The notes: a model not told the origin generated them from the letters alone. Positions 44,020 through 51,605 are shown, counted from the first letter of the stretch. The stretch is DNA of 64,000 nt from Streptomyces griseoloalbus (GCA_014650015.1 BMUD01000014.1:62001-126000); one strand, 5' to 3'. A program made the numbers and translations.

Positions 44020-44736
44020 TCACTGCTGCTCCGGAGCGTCCTGCGGATCCTCGTCCCGGGGATCCTCCCCCTCCACCAGCCGCTCCGCGATGTCGTCCGC
44101 CCACGCCTGCGCCCAGCGACGCAGGTCCTCGATGGCCGGGGCGTCGAGCCCGTGGGCGCGGAACCCGCCGTCGTCGAGCCACTCGGCGCCGGTCAGACGG
44201 GACTGGAGCTCGGTCAGGTCGAAGGTGTCCGGGGCGTGACGGCGCCCCAGCTCCTCGAGCTCCGGGGGGCTCCACCGCCGGGAGGCGGCGTGGACGTCGA
44301 CGAGGTCACGGGGCAGCCCACGGTCCGCCAGCGCCCGTACGGTCGTACCGACGAGATCCTCCAGGGAGAGCGCCGGACCGGCCGGCGTCCTGACCGCCGG
44401 ACGCCACAGCACCTCCTTGCGGAGGTCGACCCGGTACTCGGCACCGGACGCGGGATCACCGACGGTCAGCCGCGCGGCCAGCGGATCGGCCTCCAGGCCC
44501 TTGACCGCCCAGCCGCGCCCCTCGAGACCGGCCCGCACCGCCTCGGCGATCTCCGCCATGGCCGCGGGATGCTCGGTGGCCAGGTCCACACCCCGGCTGA
44601 GCCGGGCGTCCACCAGCCGGTGCGCCCGCACGGCGTCACCACCGGCCAGGACGAGGGCATACGGCGTCCCGACGGCGAGCAGATCGCCCGCCAGCCGCTC
44701 ATGCACGGCGCCCGCGTCGACCGGAGGTGAGGCCAT
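44020..44736 (-). CDS. AbiEii-like nucleotidyltransferase-fold protein
   Basis: 238 aa. The nucleotidyltransferase motif appears as LVLAGGDAVRAHRLVDARLSRGVDLAT (about residues 28-54), where AbiEii proteins have GGTAL...RxSxDLD; the second acidic residue position is therefore partly changed. A SLEDLVGTTVRALADRGLPRDLVDVH segment matches the family's later part. AbiEii is the toxin of type IV toxin-antitoxin/abortive infection systems, but no AbiEi antitoxin lies next to it. It may be a domesticated orphan. Confidence 0.7.
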   Translation of the reverse strand: MASPPVDAGAVHERLAGDLLAVGTPYALVLAGGDAVRAHRLVDARLSRGVDLATEHPAAMAEIAEAVRAGLEGRGWAVKGLEADPLAARLTVGDPASGAEYRVDLRKEVLWRPAVRTPAGPALSLEDLVGTTVRALADRGLPRDLVDVHAASRRWSPPELEELGRRHAPDTFDLTELQSRLTGAEWLDDGGFRAHGLDAPAIEDLRRWAQAWADDIAERLVEGEDPRDEDPQDAPEQQ

Positions 44737-44763
44737 GCCCCGATTATCGCCCGCGCCGAGGGC

Positions 44764-45585
44764 TCAAACCTTGCGTCCCACTCCGCAGTAGGCGTCCACG
44801 GACTCGTCGCCCCCCGCCGCGGCAGCGTCCGGCCGCCACTCCGGCACCCGTACGACACCCGGCTCCACGAGCTCCAGCCCTTCGAAGAACCCGGCGATCT
44901 CCTCGACGTCCCGCACGTAGTACGGCACCGCGCCGCTCGAGTTGTACGCGTCGGACGCCGCGATCATGCCCTCACTGGTGGCGGTGCTGTCACTGATCAC
45001 GAGGTAGCTGCCCGGGGCCAGCCCCGCCATGAGCCGGCGCACCAGGTCACGGGCCCGCTCGTAGTCGGCGACATGGCCGAGGGTGTTGAGGATCATCAGC
45101 GCGACGGGCCGGGAGAGGTCGAGCGTTTCGGCGGCGGCCCGCAGCACGGCCTCGGGGTCGTACAGATCGGCGTCGAGGTACGCCGTCTCGCCCTCGGGCG
45201 TGCTGGTGAGCAGGGCCTGCGCGTGGGTGAGGACGATCGGGTCGTTGTCCACGTACACGATCCGCGCGTCGGGGGCGACCTGCTGCGCCACCTGGTGCGT
45301 GTTGTCGGCGGTCGGCAGTCCGGTGCCGACGTCCAGGAACTGCCGTATCCCCTGCTCACCGGCGAGATGACGGACGGCCCGTCCGAGGAACCGCCGGCTG
45401 GTGAGCGCCACGTCGACGAGCCCGGGGAAGATCCCCTTGATCTGCTCGCCTATCTCCCGGTCGACCTCGTAGTTGTCCTTGCCGCCGACGAAGTAGTTCC
45501 AGAACCGCGCCGAGTGCGGTGTGGTCGTATCGATGCGCGCACGAACCGCGAAGCCGGCGCTGTCCTGGGCTATGTCCTCCGACAC
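44764..45585 (-). CDS. DUF574 SAM-dependent methyltransferase
   Basis: 273 aa of the Streptomyces-expanded family (Methyltransf_19). Signatures: RFWNYFVGGKDNYEVDREIG (about residues 27-46), the SAM-binding FLDVGTGLPTADNTHQVA, DNDPIVLTHAQALL and ISDSTATSEG. The substrate is unknown. These genes often sit beside XRE/DUF397 pairs. It is 27 bp upstream of the AbiEii-like gene on the same strand. Confidence 0.92.
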   Translation of the reverse strand: MSEDIAQDSAGFAVRARIDTTTPHSARFWNYFVGGKDNYEVDREIGEQIKGIFPGLVDVALTSRRFLGRAVRHLAGEQGIRQFLDVGTGLPTADNTHQVAQQVAPDARIVYVDNDPIVLTHAQALLTSTPEGETAYLDADLYDPEAVLRAAAETLDLSRPVALMILNTLGHVADYERARDLVRRLMAGLAPGSYLVISDSTATSEGMIAASDAYNSSGAVPYYVRDVEEIAGFFEGLELVEPGVVRVPEWRPDAAAAGGDESVDAYCGVGRKV

Positions 45586-45732
45586 GCGGAGCCTCCTGTT
45601 GCTGGGCGGTGACCAATACCCCCAACCTATGCGAACAGGTCCTGACGCGCGCCGAATCGCAGGCCACGGGCGGTACGGCCCGGGAGCGGGGCCTCCCGGG
45701 CCGACGGCGGGTCACGACGGGCCGACGGCGGG

Positions 45733-45927
45733 TCACCGCGCCTGCACGGCCTCCCGCTTCTCCACCTGCGCGGCCACCCGCGCCTGCCGGGTCCGGGGGC
45801 CGAACACGGCCAGGACGACGGCCCCGACCAGCCACGTCCCGGCGATGAAGTAGAAGACGCTCCGGTAGCCGTCGCTCTGATAGAGCGCCGCGACGATCAG
45901 CGGGCCGACGGCGTTCGACAGCCGGCC
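45733..45927 (-). pseudogene. C-terminal fragment of an MFS transporter
   Basis: Read leftward, about 64 codons encode the last part of a transporter (NAVGPLIVAALYQSDGYRSV, a hydrophobic helix FYFIAGTWLVGAVVLAVFG and a basic tail) ending at a TGA at 45733-45735. No start or upstream helices exist; the sequence stops at the junction with a histidine-kinase fragment on the other strand. It is a truncated remnant. Confidence 0.75.
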
Positions 45928-46239
45928 GAGGCCGCGATCAAGTACGCGGGCCCCGGCGCCACCATCACGCTCGGCTGCACCACCGAGGGCCCCTTCGTGG
46001 TGCTCACGGTGACGGACGACGGTCCCGGCCTGAACGCGGAGGAAATCGCCCAGGCCACGACACGCTTCTGGCGCGCGGCCCGGCAGGCCGGAACGACGGG
46101 TACGGGCCTGGGCCTGGCCATCGCCGAACAGCTCCTGGCCGGCCGGGGAGGCCGACTGGAACTCGAACCGGCACGGCCCCGGGGACTGCGGGCCAGGGCA
46201 CTCGTCCCGCGCCCGGCGGCCGACGGCGGTGCGTCATGA
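45928..46239 (+). pseudogene. C-terminal fragment of a sensor histidine kinase
   Basis: About 103 codons encode the ATP-binding part: EAAIKYAGPGATITLG (N box remnant), VTDDGPGLNAEEI (G1) and GTTGTGLGLAIAEQLLAGRGG (G2). The N-terminal sensor, HAMP and phospho-acceptor His regions are missing; the sequence is fused directly to the opposite-strand MFS fragment at about 45927. Its stop codon overlaps the ATG of the next fragment (ATGA), so it was once an operon. Confidence 0.8.
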
Positions 46240-46697
46240 CCCCGCCCGATGACCGCCGTACGGCCGACCGTCGTGCCGGTGAACGTGGTTTCTCCGACCG
46301 TCGTACGGCCGACCGTCGTGCCGATGATCGCCGTACGGGTGACCGTGGTACCGCCGACCGTCGTGCCGCGGACCCGCGTGTCCTCGACCGCCCTGTCGTC
46401 GGCCGCCGTACCGCCCTGCGTGCCGCCGTCGGCTCGGCGGCCGTCGTCGCCCTCGGGGCCGCCCTCGCCGGTGACGCCTCACGGCAGGACCCCGGGCCGA
46501 GCGGTGAGCCGCTCCTCGCGACGGGGGAGCCCACGGCGTTCTACCCGGCCTTCGGCCGCCTCCTCGCCGCCGAGATCGAACGCGCACACCCCCGCCTGAG
46601 CTGCCGCCTCCGCACCACCGCGGGCAGCATCGCCAACATCGAGCTGCTGCGCGACGGCCACGCCGACCTCGCGCTCGTCCGCTCGCTGCACGGGTGA
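46236..46697 (+). pseudogene. N-terminal fragment of a TAXI-family TRAP solute receptor
   Basis: 153 codons. After a repeat-rich Asp/Arg tail (DRRTADRR-type units, about residues 5-48) comes a signal-like RRTALRAAVGSAAVVALGAA and the start of a TAXI receptor (LLATGEPTAFYPAFGRLLAAEI, TTAGSIANIELLRDGHADLALV). Receptors of this family are over 300 aa; here a stop follows at once after ALVRSLHG, next to the ridA gene. It is thus 3'-truncated. Together with the kinase fragment it is the relic of a sensor/receptor operon. Confidence 0.75.
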
Positions 46698-46742
46698 GCC
46701 ACGAGCGCGGATCGGGTGGGAGCCGGGTGGGACCGTTCGTGA

Positions 46743-47186
46743 TCAGTCGCCGTGACCGAGCACGGCGGTGACACGGATCTCGACCCGCATCCCCGGCGCG
46801 CCGAGTGCCGACATCCCGACCTGCGTCCAGATGGGCGCGCGGTCGCCCATGCGGCGGCGGAACTGCTCCACCATGACCCGGTTGTGGTCCTCACCGATGG
46901 AGTCCGCGGCGGTCGGGAGGTGATACGAGTTCACGGCGATGACATCGCGCCACGTGGCCCCGGCCGTCGCGAGGGTCCGCTCGACGTTGTCGAACGCCCG
47001 GACGATCTCGTCCTCCAGGGCCTCGGGGAAGGTGAAGTCGTCGTCCCACCCGCCCTGCCCCGAGATCTCGACGCGGTCGCCGGTCCGCACGGCCTGGCTG
47101 TAGCGCAGGTCGGCCAACAGCGTGTCGCCGTAGCCGGGGGTGACGAAGAACTCGGGCCTGCTCGTGGTGGAAGGGGTGGCAGTCAT
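46743..47186 (-). CDS. RidA (YjgF/YER057c/UK114) family protein
   Basis: 147 aa. The fold is shown by YSQAVRTGDRVEISGQGGWD, AFDNVERTLATAGATWRDVIAVNSYHL and the terminal GMRVEIRVTAVLG; the Arg that binds carboxylates in imine deaminases would fall in the final strand (RVEIRVTA). RidA proteins hydrolyse reactive enamines/imines or related metabolites. It diverges from a MarR gene across a 95-bp gap containing two identical operators, so the MarR protein very probably controls it. AGGAGAGG precedes the ATG. Confidence 0.92.
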   Translation of the reverse strand: MTATPSTTSRPEFFVTPGYGDTLLADLRYSQAVRTGDRVEISGQGGWDDDFTFPEALEDEIVRAFDNVERTLATAGATWRDVIAVNSYHLPTAADSIGEDHNRVMVEQFRRRMGDRAPIWTQVGMSALGAPGMRVEIRVTAVLGHGD

Positions 47187-47207
47187 GGTGATCGATCCTC
47201 TCCTGTG

Positions 47208-47256
47208 ACTTCAAGCGTGAAGTGAAGCTACCACGCCTTCACTTCACGTGTGAAGT
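47208..47256. promoter_or_regulatory. two MarR operators in the ridA-marR intergenic region
   Basis: ACTTCA-N4-TGAAGT occurs at 47208-47223 and again at 47241-47256, start to start 33 bp, about three helical turns. The second copy sits inside a longer inverted repeat with 12-bp arms (47236-47247 and 47250-47261) around GT. These are typical MarR half-sites and spacing for two dimers on one DNA face, and would cover both promoters. Confidence 0.85.
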
Positions 47257-47281
47257 GAAGGCCGCTTGGTAGGGTGTGCCC

Positions 47282-47782
47282 ATGACCAGCCCCTCACCCC
47301 CGAACACCGGCGGTGGCGCCCCCGACGAGCCGCAGTGGCTCACCCCGGAGGAGAAGGAAGCCTGGACCGGGCTGGCCTCCTTGGTCCTGCTGCTGCCGGG
47401 CCGGCTGGAGTCGCCGCTGCAGCGTGAGGCGGGCCTGACGCTCTTCGAGTACCTGACCCTCAGCCACATCTCCGAGACCCCGGAACGCCGCCTGCGGATG
47501 AGCGAACTGGCCTACCTGACGAACGGCTCGCTCTCCCGGCTGTCCAACGTCGTCAAACGGTTCGAGCAGCGGGGATGGGTGGAGCGCTTCCCCGACCCCG
47601 AAGACGGCCGCTTCACGATCGCCGCCCTGACCGAGGCCGGCTACGAGGTGGTCGTCGCCGCGGCACCGACCCATGTGCGCGCGGTGCGCCGGCTGGTCCT
47701 CGACCCGCTGACCGCCGCCGACCAGCGGGCGCTGGCCCGCATCGCCGCCAAACTCCGCACGCGCCCGGTGGACCTGGCCTAG
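47282..47782 (+). CDS. MarR-family transcriptional regulator
   Basis: 166 aa. The winged HTH is in RLRMSELAYLTNGSLSRLSNVVKRFEQRGWVERFPDPEDGRF (about residues 67-108), with helices on both sides for dimerisation. It is divergent from ridA; the paired palindromes between them are its probable operators, giving autoregulation and control of ridA. The ATG at 47282 was chosen over GTG 47276 for the better spacing to GTAGGG. Its stop codon (TAG, 47780-47782) lies inside the terminal repeat of the adjacent MITE, so the element may have changed the C-terminus. Confidence 0.92.
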   Translation: MTSPSPPNTGGGAPDEPQWLTPEEKEAWTGLASLVLLLPGRLESPLQREAGLTLFEYLTLSHISETPERRLRMSELAYLTNGSLSRLSNVVKRFEQRGWVERFPDPEDGRFTIAALTEAGYEVVVAAAPTHVRAVRRLVLDPLTAADQRALARIAAKLRTRPVDLA

Positions 47783-47958
47783 GCCCTGTCGTCAAACTCC
47801 CGTCTGCCCCGCGACGCCATGCACGCACTCTCGCCGCACCGGGCCCTGACCCGAGTACATCCAGTACGAGGGCCAGGGCCCGGCACACCGAGAGCACGCA
47901 CCTGACGCCGCAGGGCCGCCCTCCGGGCGACGACGGGAGTTTGACGACAGGACCTAGG
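47778..47958. mobile_element. 181-bp MITE-like element with 27-bp terminal inverted repeats
   Basis: 47778-47804 and 47932-47958 are inverted repeats matching at 26 of 27 positions, each beginning CCTAGG at the outside and containing GTCGTCAAACTCCCGTC. The interior is also nearly palindromic around about 47865 (for example GGGCCC and CTCGTACTGG words facing their complements), so the whole element folds as one long hairpin. There is no coding capacity. It looks like a non-autonomous transposon derivative. Its transposase is not in the window; the IS at 61.7 kb has different ends. Confidence 0.8.
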
Positions 47959-48273
47959 GGCCTGGCGCCTGCTGCCGCCGGCGTCGGCCGCGCCGGTGAT
48001 GCCCACCCGGTGGCGCTTTGCGACGGCGGGACGTCCGGCTGCGAACGTGCGGCTCAGTGGTCGTCGCGGATGGTCCTCGCGATGCCGTTGCGCGTCGCCC
48101 GGCCACTGCCATGACCTCGGGCCATGTCGGCCTCCGGCAGGCTGCGTGCGGGCGTCGCGCTCGGCGGTGGGAAGGGCATCGGCCATGGCCGATCCGATCG
48201 GGCACAGGATGTCGGGTCGGGCAGGGGGTCTGCTTCCTAGCGTGGTGATCGCGAAAGAGGAAGGAGACCGGAC
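47959..48273. other. 315-bp stretch without recognisable gene
   Basis: Between the MITE and the AraC-type gene no frame shows both good codon bias and family similarity. AGGAAGGAG at 48259-48267 is the ribosome-binding site of the next gene. Otherwise I see nothing. Confidence 0.6.
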
Positions 48274-49140
48274 GTGCTGGAGCGTCTCAACCAGGCCCTG
48301 GAGTACATCGAGGGCCGTCTCGACCAGCAGCTCGACGTGACCGAGCTGGCGCGCATCGCGGCCACCTCGGAGTACCACCTGCGCCGGATGTTCTCCGCGC
48401 TCGCGGGCGTGCCGCTGTCGGAGTACGTACGGCGCCGTCGGCTCACTGTCGCGGGCGCCGAGGTGCTGGCAGGGCGGGAGTCGCTGCTGGAGATCGCGGT
48501 GCGCTACGGCTACGGCTCGGGCGAGGCGTTCGCGCGGGCGTTCCGTGCCATGCACGGCATCGGACCGGGTGAGGCCCGGCGCACCGGTGCCGCACTCGTC
48601 TCCCAGCCCCGGTTGGCCTTCCGCCTCACTGTCGAAGGGAGCAGCAGCATGCGCTATCGCGTAGTGGACAGGCCGGATTTCGACGTCGTCGGGCTCAAGA
48701 CCCGGGTGCCACTGGTGCACACGGGACCGAACCGGGCGATCATCAACTTCGTCCGCGGGATCGGACCGCGGATGCTGGAACGCCTGGAGAAGTTGTCGGA
48801 CCAGGAGCCGCAGGGCATCGTCGCGGTCTGCGACGACCTGGACCCGAGCCGCGCCGAGGGCACCGAGCTCGACTACTACCACGGGGTGATCACGACAGCG
48901 TCCGCCCCGGAGGGCACCACCGCGCTGTCCGTCCCGGCCGGCACCTGGGCGGTCTTCACCACCTCGGGGCCGGCCCCGCAGGCCATCCAGGAGCTGTGGC
49001 GGGACGTGTTCACCCAGTGGTTCCCGTCCAACCCGTACCGCAGCCGCCCCGGCCCCGAGATCCTGCGCACCCGCCTGTCCCCGGACGGGACCGAAGCCGA
49101 TGCCGAGCTGTGGCTCCCGGTGGAACGCGACCGGAGCTGA
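48274..49140 (+). CDS. AraC-family regulator with GyrI-like effector-binding domain
   Basis: 288 aa. The AraC HTH domain is N-terminal (residues about 5-100; LDVTELARIAATSEYHLRRMFSALAG, LLEIAVRYGYGSGEAFARAFRAMHG) and the GyrI-like ligand domain C-terminal (about 125-285; YRVVDRPDFDVVGLKTRVPL, VPAGTWAVFTTSG, ELWLPVERD). This is the Rob/SoxS-like plus GyrI architecture of multidrug-responsive regulators. It has a GTG start with a strong AGGAAGGAG. No target gene is adjacent; autoregulation is possible. Confidence 0.93.
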   Translation: MLERLNQALEYIEGRLDQQLDVTELARIAATSEYHLRRMFSALAGVPLSEYVRRRRLTVAGAEVLAGRESLLEIAVRYGYGSGEAFARAFRAMHGIGPGEARRTGAALVSQPRLAFRLTVEGSSSMRYRVVDRPDFDVVGLKTRVPLVHTGPNRAIINFVRGIGPRMLERLEKLSDQEPQGIVAVCDDLDPSRAEGTELDYYHGVITTASAPEGTTALSVPAGTWAVFTTSGPAPQAIQELWRDVFTQWFPSNPYRSRPGPEILRTRLSPDGTEADAELWLPVERDRS

Positions 49141-49348
49141 ACACGACGCCGGGCTCATAGGCGTGGGGGAGGCGGCATGCGGGTGCGGAGCCCGTCGGCC
49201 GCCTCGTCCACTGTGGCCGCGCCGCGACCGCGGCCGGAGGCGGGCGACACGGCCAGTGGAACCGGTCTGGACCCGAGGAGCATTCGCGCGCCGCAGCCCT
49301 GCCGTGCGCGGGTGTGAGGGCCCGCCGATACCGGCGGGCACGCTCACC

Positions 49349-49687
49349 TCAGGCTGCGGCCGACGGGCCGGACGATCCGCCGGCGCGGCGGTATTCGGCG
49401 TTGATGCGCTGGGCTTCTTCGAGCTGGTCTTCGAGGACGATGATCCGGCATGCCGCCTCGATCGGGGTGCCCTTGTCGACGAGCTCGCGCGCGCGGGCCG
49501 CGATGCGCAGTTGGTAGCGGGAGTAGCGGCGGTGTCCGCCCTCGGAGCGCAGTGGTGTGATCAGTCGTGCTTCGCCGATGGCGCGGAGAAAGCCGGGAGT
49601 GGTACCGAGCAGCTCGGCGGCCCGGCCCATCGTGTAGGCGGGGTAGTCGTCGTCGTCCAGACGGCTTGGCGATGCGTCTGCTGTCAT
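49349..49687 (-). CDS. MerR-like HTH regulator (short form)
   Basis: 112 aa. A MerR wHTH (YTMGRAAELLGTTPGFLRAIGEARLITPLRSEGGHRRYSRYQLRIAARAREL, about residues 18-68, shown in the family order) is followed by a coiled dimerisation helix (IIVLEDQLEEAQRINAEYR) without an effector domain. It resembles regulators found near cold-shock genes in Streptomyces. GAGAGGTG precedes the ATG at 49687. A 32-bp perfect palindrome lies in its leader. Confidence 0.85.
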   Translation of the reverse strand: MTADASPSRLDDDDYPAYTMGRAAELLGTTPGFLRAIGEARLITPLRSEGGHRRYSRYQLRIAARARELVDKGTPIEAACRIIVLEDQLEEAQRINAEYRRAGGSSGPSAAA

Positions 49688-49712
49688 CTCACCTCTCTGC
49701 GGAACGCGTGGA

Positions 49713-49744
49713 GGGGCCTTGGTGCCGTACGGCACCAAGGCCCC
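49713..49744. promoter_or_regulatory. 32-bp perfect palindrome upstream of the MerR-like gene
   Basis: 49713-49744 is perfectly self-complementary, with arms of 14 bp (GGGGCCTTGGTGCC) around GTAC. It ends 26 bp before the MerR ATG on the - strand. It could be a terminator for leftward transcription entering from the right, a leader hairpin, or an operator. Confidence 0.8.
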
Positions 49745-50801
49745 GAAGGAACTGCAACACCATCTGCCGGCCCTAGTGCTGCGCCGGCCTTCTGTTTCCG
49801 CACGGCCGCCCGATACTCCGGCGGGGGTGCGGGGATCGCGGATGCGTGACCGGAGACCACCTACCTATCGATGTCCTGCGGTACCCGGGCTTCGTGCCTT
49901 CCGCCCGGGCGATCCTGATGGCGCTCGACTCCTCCGTTCTTCCCTCTGAACCAATCACTTGCACAACGGGTACTGCGTACCGCTTGTACTGCTGATACCG
50001 CACTTGCTGGTGGCCTCACACAGCGCCACCGTCCGCCAGCCGGTCCCGTCGCCCGTCCTGCGGCTCGGAGACCCCACTGTCGAACTCCCCGGCGCGCGCG
50101 TCCGCAGCCCGACGCCTTCACCGAGGGCACCTCTCGATACCGCACTGCTGGTACTGCGACCGCGTCAAGCGCGGGTCTTGCTCACGGCGGCCCCTCATCA
50201 CCGCGGGCCACCCAATCCGGTCGTCAGTCCCGTCGCCGTCCTGCAACACACGTGGCTTCGAAACTCCACCACCGGACCGTCCTGCGTGTACTGCTGCCCG
50301 GCAGTTCGTGTCTGCCGGGCCTTGCTCGATCCCGGTTACGAGAGAAACCATAATCATGCGGGCGACGAATGTCTACTCCGGCGAGCACAGATTTAGTGCG
50401 TTCGGTGATGGGTCCCTCTCGGCCGGTCCGCGCATGCCGGGACCGTCCGCAGCGCGGGTCCGGCGCACGGGTGAGACCCGGAGCCGCACGCCGGCTTCCC
50501 GTGACGCCGCCGACCGGCGCGGCGCGTCGGCTGCGGTTCTCGGTCCACCCGGGCCGTCACGGCGGTTCCAACGGGTGGCCGGAGCGGTGGGCGGGGTCAC
50601 CGGGGTCGGGCAGGCGAGGGCCGGGCAGGGACGGTCAGGAGACCGGGGCGACCCCGATGGGCGCGATGGTGTCCACGACCCCGGCTCGCAGGCGGCGCAC
50701 ACGCGCGCACCCCGACGGGTATCGCGGCACCGGGGGAGCGCCGTATGCGCCCGTCGTGCCCGGCAGTGCCACCGCCCAGGGCGCCCGGGCGGTCCGGTGC
50801 A
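49745..50801. other. 1.06-kb region without recognisable gene, with short repeats
   Basis: No frame has convincing codon bias or family similarity. Visible structure: GATACCGCAC followed by TTGCTGG or TGCTGG occurs at about 49995 and 50137; GTACTGC words recur at 49969, 49985, 50153 and 50289; and a hairpin with 8-bp arms CCCGGCAG/CTGCCGGG lies at 50298-50320. An A/T-richer patch (50340-50400) follows. It may hold decayed genes or a non-coding RNA. Confidence 0.5.
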
Positions 50802-50807
50802 TAGAAT
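50802..50807 (+). promoter_or_regulatory. TAGAAT -10 element placed for a leaderless mRNA
   Basis: TAGAAT fits the actinobacterial -10 consensus TANNNT and ends eight bases before the ATG at 50816. The usual 6-8-base spacing to the start site would put transcription start at or near the A of ATG. No Shine-Dalgarno sequence is present. Confidence 0.5.
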
Positions 50808-50815
50808 CCGATCTC

Positions 50816-51178
50816 ATGCCGAAGCCTGACGAGCTGATCATTGACATCGCCGCCCTAGTGGAGTCCGGGCAGAGCAGTCAGATGTCCCTGACCGTGGTCA
50901 CCGGAGGTGCTGTCATCACCGGTCGCCTCGCTCCCGAAGCCGTATGGAAGCGCAGGGTGTTGGAGGTACTGACGGATTCCGCCCGCCTGGGCGAGTTCTC
51001 CGCCGTATTCGACACCCCCACGAAGAAGAAGGACGGGCCGCCCACGCATCTGCACTTCCATGTCGCCCGGATCCTCCAGGGCACGGTGGGGATCCCGGAG
51101 ACGGGCGGGATGTACCGCGTTGCGATCGAGGACGTCAGCGCCTGGACCGTGGGCGACTTCAGCTACTCCGACCACTGA
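50816..51178 (+). CDS. GvpU-like gas-vesicle accessory-family protein
   Basis: 120 aa. An N-terminal segment (DELIIDIAALVESGQSSQ) precedes the core MSLTVVTGGAVITGRLAPEAVW and a C-terminal part with THLHFHVARILQ and YRVAIEDVSAWTVGDFS. The order (hydrophobic strand, VISG-like motif, later strand containing a WRG/SEVDGF-like end) fits the GvpU family, whose role in gas vesicles concerns clustering. No other gvp gene is in the window, so the name reflects family only. The ATG lacks a ribosome-binding site. It is convergent with the cold-shock operon. Confidence 0.55.
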   Translation: MPKPDELIIDIAALVESGQSSQMSLTVVTGGAVITGRLAPEAVWKRRVLEVLTDSARLGEFSAVFDTPTKKKDGPPTHLHFHVARILQGTVGIPETGGMYRVAIEDVSAWTVGDFSYSDH

Positions 51179-51198
51179 CCCACTGGCCCACTGACCCT

Positions 51199-51267
51199 CG
51201 TGCCGTGCCGGGAGCGGCACGGCACGCAGTGAGGGCCCTACCGGCGCGCGCCGGTAGGGCCCTCACT
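51199..51267. terminator. tandem hairpins, including a 40-bp perfect palindrome, between convergent genes
   Basis: The first hairpin has 11-bp arms (51199-51209, 51216-51226). The second is a perfect 40-bp palindrome (51228-51267). They lie between the GvpU-like gene (+) and the last gene of the cold-shock operon (-), and so probably form a bidirectional terminator. Confidence 0.85.
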
Positions 51268-51296
51268 GGTCTGTTCGGCTCGCGCCTGGACCGTCG

Positions 51297-51605
51297 TCAG
51301 ACGGACAGGGGGGTGCCGAGCATCGCGGAAGCCCGCTGCAACGGGCTTTCGATGTGCGCGGGTGCGGCCTCGGGGAGGGCGCGACAGGTGAAGCCGAGCC
51401 GGGACATGGCCCGCAGGACTTCGCCGGCACTGAAATCGCGCCGGTCCTGGCGGGTGATGACCTGGCCGACCTGCTTGACGGGGTAGTGGCGTCGTCCGAT
51501 GATCACGGACTCACCGGTGATCGGTTCGGGCTTGACGCCCTTCATCGATTCCAGCACGCCGCTCTTGGTCAGGTCGAACGGGAAGCGGGCGATGACACAG
51601 CGCAT
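51297..51605 (-). CDS. small conserved protein of the cold-shock operon (SCO5918-like)
   Basis: 102 aa. The sequence MRCVIARFPFDLTKSGVLESMKGVKPEPITGE with IIGRRHYPVKQVGQVITRQDRRDFSAGEVLRAMSRLGFTC is, from memory, that of an actinobacterial family always encoded behind DEAD-box helicases and CspA genes (named after SCO5918). It is basic and may bind RNA, but no function is established. It lies 49 bp after the CBS gene on the same strand and is probably the last gene of the operon. Confidence 0.8.
   Translation of the reverse strand: MRCVIARFPFDLTKSGVLESMKGVKPEPITGESVIIGRRHYPVKQVGQVITRQDRRDFSAGEVLRAMSRLGFTCRALPEAAPAHIESPLQRASAMLGTPLSV

Noticed and set aside
45928-46697. A working histidine kinase/TAXI sensory operon
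   Set aside because: The kinase lacks its sensor and phospho-acceptor domains and the receptor lacks its C-terminal two thirds.
49959-50396. Possible 145-codon gene in the empty region
   Set aside because: No ribosome-binding site, poor codon bias, repeated words across it and no recognisable domain.
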